Part shown: positions 55,792-64,000 of the stretch, piece after piece
How positions within the stretch are numbered: the stretch's first letter is position 1
How the letters are laid out: each line of letters begins with the position of its first letter
Assembly (NCBI RefSeq): GCF_036324505.1
Contig: NC_086360.1
Coordinates: forward strand, 4,968,546 to 5,032,545
From: Eleginops maclovinus
Lineage: Eukaryota > Chordata > Actinopteri > Perciformes > Eleginopidae
DNA length: 64,000 nucleotides
Reading direction: 5' to 3'
Program-made: the position numbers and the translations under genes
The notes under the pieces: generated by a model
Told to the model about the DNA's origin: nothing
The model's database searches: none
Seen by the model: only the letters and a program-made list of their open reading frames with translations

Positions 55792-57403
55792 AGGGCGTTT
55801 TTAACACCAATCAAGTCTAAGCTTTTGCCAATAAAAAATAAATAAGACAGTGGCACGAAAAGCGCCTCACTCCAATATTCAGTTGAAAATGTGACTTAAA
55901 ACTAAAAGAAAAAGTAGAACCTTTTTTCAGTTGTTTTTAAATTATCAGCATTTCAACTGGATTGTGTCTTGAATCGGAGCATACAGCTCTGTTAAATCTC
56001 CTCAGATATACTTTGTAAAGTTACAGAGCTGCATTGTACATGTATCATGTACATTTGAATTCAAAAGGCTGACAGAGTTCAACCTATAGGTTTTTTTTAT
56101 TTATTACTGGAGACCATTTTCCTTTTCAAAGTTTTCGGATTGATTTTCGACCTTCCAGGCACAGACAGAAGACCATTCAATTCAAAAGATGTTGAAATGA
56201 CTTTGCTCTGTTAGAAAGATACAGGCTTTAAAAGCGTGTTCAGAGAAGAAACTTCAGTTCTACTCGTACCGTTCGGCTACTTTAAACAGGAAAGACACTT
56301 GGAGTCACAGTGAAAGGCTGGGAGGAACTTGCGCCGTTATGTAGCTTGTATAGACAGCAGTATTTATGAAACACAACTTATATATCTGGAACAATACCAA
56401 AAAAACTCTTTCATGATGTTCATTTACAAAGTTTAAGGTATGAGAGACTCTGTCAGTGTCAGAAAGTTTGTTGGTCCACCAATGTTGGTCATTGCAAAAA
56501 TATCTGAAAAAACTATTGGATGTACAGTATTGTCATAGTACAACATTTTAAAGTCCCCAGAGGACAGATCCTTCTGAATTTCCTGTGATCCTTCAACTTT
56601 TCATTTAATTCCACCAGCAGATGACAACTTAACATCCTTAGGATGGATGGATCTGACTCCACATTTGGTACCCAAATCTCTTCATTTGAACTGTACATCT
56701 CTTTTCATTTTAAAACAGATGCTGTACTTCCATTAAAGACTTTTCTTTCTTTCTCTTGATAGAACAACCATGTCCCGAAGACACACAGGAAGTATGAATA
56801 AAGGGGACAGAATGCGGCGAAGACGTTGCCCCAGAACATGGGTAGCCTACTTCATCAAGTGAGCAACATCGGCATCCATATTTAAGTCACAGTTTCCTTA
56901 AAATACAATTGGACAAAATACCCTTCAGTCCTCTCCTTTGGGTTTCCTTAACGTTTTTACTTACTGAAAATATTTCGTTTCCTTTGTCGTTATCTTGTCT
57001 TGCACAATTCTACAACAATAATGACTTAAGCTACCTATGAATTTATCATAACTCCAACTTTGTGGAGGCTATAGCAGGAAATAAAAAAATGATAATATCC
57101 CAGTAGGCAATAGATTTTCGTCTTGATAGGATCAATGATCTTTCTGATGCCTTGTTTTTCAAATCCATTTGATTACTGTTTACTCTGCGGTTGTATGGGA
57201 CCGGATTACTTACATGGCCAGGTCAATGGTTTAACACCCTTACAAGTGCTGAACACTGTAATGTTCCCCGCAAAACAAGACTAGGGCGAAAGTTGTTAGC
57301 AATGTTACTGTAGCATGGCAATTAGTGGAAGCTTCAGGCTTGGAGAATAACAGATTACATATACTGGGATAACGTAATCAGGATACGAATATGAAGTGAC
57401 TGC
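55792..57403. other. No gene recognised apart from one candidate exon
   Basis: Anonymous AT-rich sequence. The only point of note is the splice-flanked open segment at 56,763-56,858. Confidence 0.45.
56763..56858 (+). other. Candidate small host exon (96 bp)
   Basis: Preceded by a strong pyrimidine tract ending TTTCTTTCTCTTGATAG and followed by the donor GTGAGC at 56,859. One frame is open for 31 codons and is very basic (TTMSRRHTGSMNKGDRMRRR then RCPRTWVAYFI); the other two have stops. The peptide is not recognised and its phase does not pair with 12,348-12,414. It could be chance. Confidence 0.18.
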
Positions 57404-57688
57404 AAGCTGCCTTCACACGATACACGGTAAAACGGCTCTGCGCTAACGTTGCCGTTGTGTTTTTACAACAAGAGCGGTGCCGTCCGTCTATACGGAAGTG
57501 TCACCCTCAACGTCGCACACCGCTCAGAATCGAGGCCGAGCACTGCGCTCGAATTTAAAATTATATTAACTTTGATCGCTGACCTTTCGACATGCAACCT
57601 ATCATTGACAGCTGTTTGTAGCAGGGGTCGTATCTGCCCAACCTCGCTGTGAGCAAATAACAAATCACGTATAATATAAATGCAGCTT
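57404..57688 (+). mobile_element. MITE with AAGCTGC ends, copy near 57.5 kb
   Basis: Left AAGCTGCCTTCACACGATACACGG and right end in reverse complement AAGCTGCATTTATATTATACGTG are inverted with mainly transition differences. A related copy is at 38,893-39,169 (reverse). CpG-rich interior without a usable frame. Confidence 0.6.
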
Positions 57689-58303
57689 TACAGTAACATA
57701 AAAAAGTAGTAGAAGTAATCAGAATACAGGAAAACCTTTTAAGAAGGGTATTACTTGCAGGATTACAATTAAAACAAGGGGATTCTGGAAAAGGAAGAAT
57801 AGTATAGTGATACAAGTGAAACCATAGCTAGTCCTGGTCCTCATTAAATGTCATGCTGGCACACATCTCAAAGTGTTGGTAAGCTGAATGAAGATAAAGG
57901 CAGCAAATGGCTGGGCTTCACAATTACATTTTTACATAATATACTAAAGTAAAAGCCATCTTATCGGTATTTCCTTTCTCTAGTATTTATTTGCATTGCA
58001 TTTCACATTGAAGCGATCCAAAAGTAACTGAATGTAATCAGTTTATATTACTTTTATATTGTCAATGTGAGATTACATTTTTTACCGGTAATTTGTAATG
58101 GAATGTAATATGTCTTTTGGTTTTTATTTTGGATCACATTTCAACTCCAGTGTACATTTATACATATTTAGTTAAATAGTTTTACAGAGTGGTCCATCTT
58201 CTTCATTTTTCTTAACAAAACAACAACAGTACACACACTCAAGAACATGGGGTGTTTTCTTTTCATATAAAACATTGACAGTATAGATCCTCCAATAAAA
58301 GAT

Positions 58304-58560
58304 TCAAACAGTTAAACAAAAGAAGGGTGTTTTCGGGGTAATATATGCTTTCCATTTCTCCCAAATTTCCTCAAATTGAAGTTCTTGGAGCCTCATAGAG
58401 AAGGTCATTCTTTCCACAAAGATTTTGTACATTATGTCGTACCAATCCTGTATAGGTGGGCCGTTTGGTTTGAACCTATTCTTTGTGATTGCTTTCCTGG
58501 CAGCTTGGATTATAGTTTTAAAGTAACCCTCCCGACGCTGGTAAGCATTTAAAAAAATGC
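58304..58560 (-). pseudogene. L1-type LINE ORF2 C-terminal fragment
   Basis: The minus strand is open for about 80 codons without an ATG. It reads YFKTIIQAARKAITKNRFKP, then GPPIQDWYDIMYKIFVERMT, then FSMRLQELQFEEIWEKWKAY, ending ITPKTPFFCLTV and a stop at 58,304. The 'AARKAIT...P.I.DW...I....E..TF.....F..IW..W' pattern is the C-terminal end of L1-clade ORF2 proteins. The reverse transcriptase and endonuclease are absent, so this is a 5'-truncated insertion. It is too short and lacks a start codon, so it would be missed by simple ORF calling. Confidence 0.75.
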
Positions 58561-58901
58561 TACCATGACTGACATTTTTGTTTCATAATCACATGAATTA
58601 TATTGTATTTATCGTGTGCACATCATCAGTTTCTTATAACCATGCCACAGCTTCCTTAACTGAGTCCACTGTTATCTTTACTGATGGATCAAAATGGGAG
58701 TTATAATGCCGCAGAATGATCTTTAATATTAGTGTGAATGCAGCCTCACAGTTGTGTATTGGTTGTGCTGTGGTTAGTTTGTAGTTGTGTACAGGTTAGC
58801 TGTTAGTTCTCAGGGCAGCTCTGTGTCTGATGATGTGTTTGCTGCTGACCTTTAAACAACTCTGTCCCATCATGCTCCTCTTACAGGGGCCTGCAGGGAG
58901 T

Positions 58902-59041
<140 letters not shown>

Positions 59042-59229
59042 ATACAGAGAGGGAAAGGATAGACAGTGGTGCTAATAAAAAAACATGTAAATAAGTTTCT
59101 GCTGGTGTTGGAATACACACCGTATATGCGTGAGGATAATCACTCAAACACACACATATATGAACACACACACAGAGAAGCATCACTGTCTGAGGTTTGG
59201 TGGTAATGAGGCCTGTCATCCTTCCACAC

Positions 59230-59560
59230 TGCCTCTTCCCTCCCTTTTCTTTCTTTCTTTCTTTTTTCATTGATCCACTAACAGATCCCCAATATAACAA
59301 CTTGAAGTCGCAGTGGGAGCCTCCCCTCTTTCCTTTCCTCCTCCTCTTACCCCTACCACTCCTCCTCCTCGACACGCATCCCTCCGGACCATTTAAAAAC
59401 CTACCACCACTTTCTCTCCTCCTCCTCCACCACCTCCTCCTCCTCTCTGTCTCTTTCTCTCCGTGTCTCTCTATCGCTTCCTATTTCTCTCTTTCGTCCA
59501 CTCCAACGCTCTCCTCTTGCCCTCCGTCTCGGGCTCTCTGCTGGTTCAGACAGTCTTGTT
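59230..59560 (+). repeat. CT/CTC-rich polypyrimidine tract
   Basis: Strong C+T bias with TTTC and CCTC runs, for example (TTTC)n at about 59,250. Frames are low-complexity. Confidence 0.65.
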
Positions 59561-59849
59561 ATATCGGCTGACAAACGGAGAGAGGGTTTTCCCTTTCGCA
59601 GCGTGCTTAGGAGAGCTGGAGGATGCTTACGGTTGTAGTTTGTCTCACCCTGTGCTCCTGTAGAACAAATAAAAAGCTGGGAAAAATAGACCCAGCTGTG
59701 ATGTTTCTAACAGGACACAGAACCAGAAAATGACATTTATCTCAGTTTGTGCCACTGCTTTAATACTTATGTATTACATATATACATACTGTATATGCTC
59801 ATTTAAATGAGCCTCTTACTTGTTGAGTGAGAGTTTCATTGAGATGAAG

Positions 59850-59899
59850 CACAGAATACAAATATGAACCTGAAAATGAGCAGAAAAAGGCCCCTTTAA
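59850..59899 (-). mobile_element. TTAA-type MITE family F1, end fragment
   Basis: AATACAAATATGAACCTGAAAATGAGC followed by AAAAAGGCCCCTTTAA, the reverse of the family's left end, bounded by TTAA at 59,896-59,899. The rest is missing. Confidence 0.6.
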
Positions 59900-60379
59900 G
59901 GAGTTTAAGACTAAGATTACCAACAATACAGTCCTTACAGATATAGGAAATGGCAATCTTTATCACCCTCCTTGGCTATCACTACCCAATAAGAGATTCA
60001 AAATAAACCTTTAAGCAGCTTTCCTGGGAAATAGAAAAAGAATAGGACAGGAAAGCAAATGGAAGTCCAAACAGCCTTTCTGATGTTTTAAAGATGAACC
60101 GAACCAAACCCTCAAGCTGCTGATCACCTTTAGCTCTTCTCTGATAATCAGAAAGGAAAATCTGGACTATTTTCTTAATTTTGTGGAGATCTGACGTTTG
60201 TGTGGAGCGAGCGCATTGAGCAGACATGGGTGATATATTTCATTGTTTTCGGTCGACTTCCTGTCTTCCTCCAGAGATTTCTGCTCCGCTCTGACCTTTG
60301 TGTTCGGAGATGTTTTCCTCCCCTGTGTGTGTATGTGTGAAGGTGTGTGTGTATCTGTTTATCTGTTTGAATCTGTGGT

Positions 60380-60386
<7 letters not shown>

Positions 60387-60432
<46 letters not shown>

Positions 60433-60461
60433 GCGTGTGCGTGTGCGTGTGTGTGTGTGTT
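60387..60461. repeat. (TG)n microsatellite with TGCG variants
   Basis: About 37 units; the distal part alternates GTGTGC. Confidence 0.95.
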
Positions 60462-61029
60462 GTAGAACAGGGGAAAACAAATCACCCGCTGTAGTTCTCA
60501 TTAGCAGCAGTTTTGTGTCAGCTCTGAGAGATCAGCTGTCAGCTCTCGGCCTTCCTCTGCAGCTTCACCTTTTACCGACGATAATTACACCGCTTAACGC
60601 CAACGCTTCTTAAACAGCGGCCCGCAGAACCACCACTGGATCAAATGCAAGACTCAAAAAGGGTCTGTTTGATATTCAGGATAAAGTTGGGTTCTAAAGA
60701 ACATAGTGTTTCAATCGTTTTCAAATCCCGCCAGTAGGCTTGTAACCCTGTTACAGTCTGTAAAATCGAGAAATACAGGATCTGCCGAGATCTGGTAGTG
60801 CTTAGATTCACATTTATAGCTCGCACTGATGTTCAAAATGTTTGTTAGTCCACAAAAATGAATCAAACCCTTTGGTAGCCATGTGTTTGCCCTAGTTGGC
60901 TAAAATGGCATGCAGGTCAAGTGTGAACGTATTCATAGGGATTGGCAAAATGGAGCTGTGGCAGTGAGAGTCCGGATGACAAAAAAGGCTCGTAACTTTT
61001 AAACTGATTCACATACCATGCCTAAACTC
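60462..61029. other. No gene recognised
   Basis: Anonymous sequence between the TG array and the SINE; small frames only. Confidence 0.5.
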
Positions 61030-61222
61030 ATGTAGTTCATTGAGGGATGTTCAGAGTGAAGGGGCTGCCAGTGGTCCGGCGCCGGGGAGCAGATTGGGGT
61101 TCAGTGCCTCAAAAGACATCTCGGCTACGGGTCCTCACTCTGTATTTGTTTTTTGTCCGATCGGGACTTGAACCAGTGACCCTTTCCCAAACCAAGTGGA
61201 GACTGAGTTACTGCCACCCTTA
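61030..61222 (-). mobile_element. tRNA-derived SINE with A and B boxes
   Basis: On the minus strand, GGCAGTAACTCAGTC (61,201-61,215) resembles a Pol III A box and GGTTCAAGTCC (61,164-61,174) is a perfect B box, spaced as in a tRNA. Downstream, GAGGCACTGAACCCCAATCTGCTCC follows, a phrase common in fish SINEs. The copy has drifted, and the 3' boundary near 61,030 is approximate. Confidence 0.7.
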
Positions 61223-61608
61223 GCTAATGTTAAGGTACTGTTGTAGAGGCAGTCATTGCACTTGAATACTTCTTGATTTGGTGTGGTTTAGCCCTGCACT
61301 GTAAACTAAAGCCATGCCCTCACAATTAATAAACTGTTTGTCTTAGAGTCTTGTTGGAGGCACCATTGGTCTCAGAGTTACCTTTTCATTGAGGTTGTCT
61401 GATCAGTCAAAACATCTTGCCATGACTTGAGAGAAAGAGAACGTCTAAACATTGGTCATCCACCAATCATAGCTTGAGTCTTTTATTACCTGTGTTACCC
61501 CACCAACATGAAGGTTAATTATTGTGGCTAACAATTTTGATAGGGCCTTTTTCTTAAAGGACATCATGAGGTATCTCAGATATCACAGTAATGTTCCCCT
61601 ACGATAAA

Positions 61609-63650
61609 CATCCATCCATCCATCCATCCATCTTCTCCCACTCCCACTGAGAGCCCCAAACTTCTCTTTCCCTGGCCACATCAACCAGCTCTGACTGAGG
61701 GATTCCAAGTTGCTCCCAGGCCAGCGAAGAGATATAATACCTCCACCTGGTCCTAGGTCTACCACTCAGTCTTTTACCAGCTGGACGTGCCTGGAACACC
61801 TTCCCATGGAGGCGCCCAGGTGGTATCCTTACTAGGTGCCCGAACCACCTCAACTGGCTCCTTTCAACGCAAAAGAGCAGCGGTTCTACTCCGAGTCCCT
61901 CCCGGATGTCTGAACTTCTCACCTTATCCCTAAGGGAGATGCCAGCCACCCTGCGGAGAAATCCCATTTCGGCCGCTTGTATCCGCGATCTAGTTCTTTC
62001 GGTCATGACACAATCCTTCATGACCATAGGTGAGGGTAGGAACCAAGATGGCCCGGTAGACTGAGAGCTTTGCCCTCTGGCTCAGCTCTCTTTTCATCAC
62101 AACGGTGCGGTAAAGCGACTGCAGTACCGCTCCCGCTGCTCCGATTCTCTGGCCCATCTCACGCTCCATTGTTCCCTCACTCGAGAACAAGACCCCGAAA
62201 TACTCCTTCACTTGGGGTAAGGCCTCATTCCCTACCTGGAGTGGACAGTCCATCGGTTTCCCGCTGAGAACCATGGCCTCAAATTTGGAGGTGCTGATCC
62301 TCATCCCAGCCGCTTCACACTCGGCTGCGAACCGATCCAGTGAGTGCTGAAGGTCACAGACCGATGAAGCCATTAGGACCACATCATCTGCAAAAAGCAG
62401 TGGTGCAATCCTTAGCCCACCGAACTGCAGACCCCCTCCCCCACGACTACACCTCGAAATCCTGTCCATGAATATCACAAACAGGATTGGTGACAAAGCG
62501 CAGCCCTGGCGGAGGCCAACCCTCGACGGAAATCGGTTTGATGTGCTACCAAGGACCCGGACACAGCTCTCACTTTGGGAGTACAGAGATAGGATGGCCC
62601 TGAGTAGAGACCCCCTCACCCCATACTCCCGGGGTGAGGCTGAGTAGTGTGATGCCTTTGTAATTGGCACACACCCTCTGATCCCCCTTTTTAAAAAGAG
62701 GAACCACCACCCCGGTCTGCCACTCCTTCGGTACTGTTTCCGACTTCTACGCAATGTTGATGAGACGTGTCAACCATGACAGTCCCTCAACACCCAGAGC
62801 CTTCAGCATTTCTGGGCGGATCTCATCCACCCCGCCACTGTGGAGTTGTTTGACTACATCAGTGACTTCCCCCCGTGAGATTGGAGTTGATCCCCCTTCA
62901 TACTCCAGCTCCGCCTCTAACATAGAGGGCGGAGTTGTTGAGTTCAGGAGTTTCCATCATTGCCCACATGTGCGTTGAAGTCTCCCAGCAAGACTAAGGA
63001 GTCCCCTTCGGGAGCCCCATACAGGACTCTTTTCAGGGTCTCCAAGAAGGCTGAATACCCTGAACTGCTGTTTGGTGCATAAGCACACACAACAGTCAGA
63101 GTTCCCCCCCCCCACATAACCCGCAGGCGTAGGGAGGCAACCCTCTCGTCCACTGGGGTAAACTCCAACAAAGCGGCACTCAATCGGGGGCTTGTGAGTA
63201 TCCCCACGGGACTCCGGAGAAGAATAGAGTCCAACCCCTATCAAGAAGTAAGGTTCCAGAGCCGACGCTGTGCGTAGAGGTGAGCCCCACCAGGTCCAAC
63301 TGGTAACGCTCCACCTCCCGAACCAGCTCCGGCTCCTTTCCCCCCAGAGAGGTGACATTCTACGTTCCCAAAAGCCAGCTTCTGCCGCCCGAGTCTGGGC
63401 CTGGCTCCAGAAGGGGAGCCCGGGCTTCCTCCGGGCCGGGTATCCTCGCTTTCAAGTATGTTTTCCATGAGGTCTTTTGAACCAATCTTAGTCTGGCCCC
63501 TTACCTGAGACCAATTTGCCATGGGAGAACCTAGCAGGAACACAAGTTTCCAGACAACACAGCCCCCAGGTTCATCGGGGCACACAAACCTCTCCACCAC
63601 GATAAGGTGCTGGTTCTTGGAAAGGATAAACGATAAACAACACAAGATAA
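61609..63650 (-). mobile_element. RTE/Rex3-like LINE, copy B, with internal deletions
   Basis: Same family and orientation as the copy at 44,150-46,458, ending in the same GATG-type tail (61,609-61,632). It keeps the 5' leader (about 63,380-63,650) and endonuclease but lacks two stretches present in copy A. One, about 230 bp, removes the first catalytic Asp block of the reverse transcriptase (junction near 62,630). The other removes the whole endonuclease-RT linker (junction near 62,950). The region shared with copy A is very similar, so both are fairly young. Confidence 0.87.
61640..63390 (-). pseudogene. LINE polyprotein remnant: endonuclease, partial RT, C-terminus
   Basis: The endonuclease is read on the minus strand as KLAFGNVECHLSGGKG near 63,370, [16 protein letters not shown] near 63,200, [20 protein letters not shown], and the catalytic-site block [16 protein letters not shown] near 62,965. 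The reverse transcriptase resumes at EYGVRGSLLRAI, then LRQGCALSPILFVIFMDRIS and LFADDVVLM near 62,380. The C-terminal RWFGHLVRIPPGRL domain is in a shifted frame ending near 61,640. The linker and the FVDLEKAYDR block are deleted and there are several frame changes, so no active product is possible. Confidence 0.87.
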
Positions 63651-64000
63651 AATCGCCCCCTATTTTATTCCGACAGTTTATATATCTATCATTGAGTTAA
63701 TATTATGCAGGAAGCCTGTCTGCTATCCACATCATTAATGTATTTTATTTCAGATGGCACTGCAGATTGCTGTTCCAGTGTTGGGTCAAAGTTAACTCTA
63801 TGCACTTAACAAATTCCATTTAACAGGTGTCTTTTAATTTGAGGTTAGTTGAAAGCAATTATATTAACGTAAACCTAATATTGTTTATCTAAACTTAATA
63901 TTATTGCTTTAAGATAACCTAATACAGTTGTGACATCTGTTGACATAATACATTTAATTAGTCAACATTTCAGTTGTTTTAGTGAAGGTACAGTGACAGG
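63651..64000. other. No gene recognised
   Basis: AT-rich flank of the LINE, with several TTAATATT-type words; nothing further supported. Confidence 0.5.

Overview
The window looks like nuclear DNA of a teleost fish, probably a percomorph (an inference). The evidence is two Tc1-like transposons with Sleeping Beauty-type geometry, RTE/Rex3-like LINE copies with short tetranucleotide tails, tRNA-derived SINE pieces with a fish-type core, many fish-type MITEs, and more than fifteen long (CA/TG)n arrays. I see no host protein-coding gene, no rRNA or tRNA gene, no CRISPR array and no bacterial-style operon. Two short open segments with good splice-site context (12,348-12,414 and 56,763-56,858) are the only hints of host exons. 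The window is most likely intergenic or a large intron.

Layout. 0-5 kb: an apparently intact Tc1 element (9-1613) in a TA-repeat, a ZBED1-like hAT transposase fragment (about 2,805-3,150) and a LINE endonuclease fragment (about 3,205-3,640). 5-12 kb: AT and TG microsatellites and GC-richer stretches that could be conserved non-coding DNA. 12.7-14 kb: a TA-flanked foldback MITE with a non-autonomous hAT nested in it. 15-17 kb: a polypyrimidine tract carrying a SINE, then a TTAA-flanked MITE (16,628-17,018). 17.7-19.3 kb: a decayed Tc1 element of a second subfamily. 20-30.2 kb: mostly anonymous sequence with microsatellites, more MITE copies and two unusual palindromes. 30.7-33.1 kb: a Charlie-like hAT element with an 8-bp target duplication, a visible GT-AG intron and an internal deletion of its catalytic core. 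34-43.5 kb: MITEs, long CA arrays and a purine-rich tract of about 1.75 kb. 44.15-46.46 kb: LINE copy A. 51.2-51.6 kb: a fresh 215-bp tandem duplication. 52.4-55.8 kb: a TTAA-type MITE split by a ZMYM1/DUF4371-like hAT element. 58.3 kb: an L1-type ORF2 C-terminus. 61.6-63.65 kb: LINE copy B.

The coding content is therefore mobile-element derived. Only the transposase at 225-1247 (minus strand) reads as complete: 340 codons, with D153, D244 and E279. The other transposases and reverse transcriptases carry stops, frameshifts or deletions. The non-autonomous elements (TTAA MITEs, TA MITE, short hAT) carry no open frame of their own and would need proteins from elsewhere in the genome. The clearest biological content is the layered history of nested insertions (hAT in foldback MITE, hAT in TTAA MITE, Tc1 in an older dispersed repeat) and the candidate active Tc1 copy. 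I did not find a convincing new multi-gene system.
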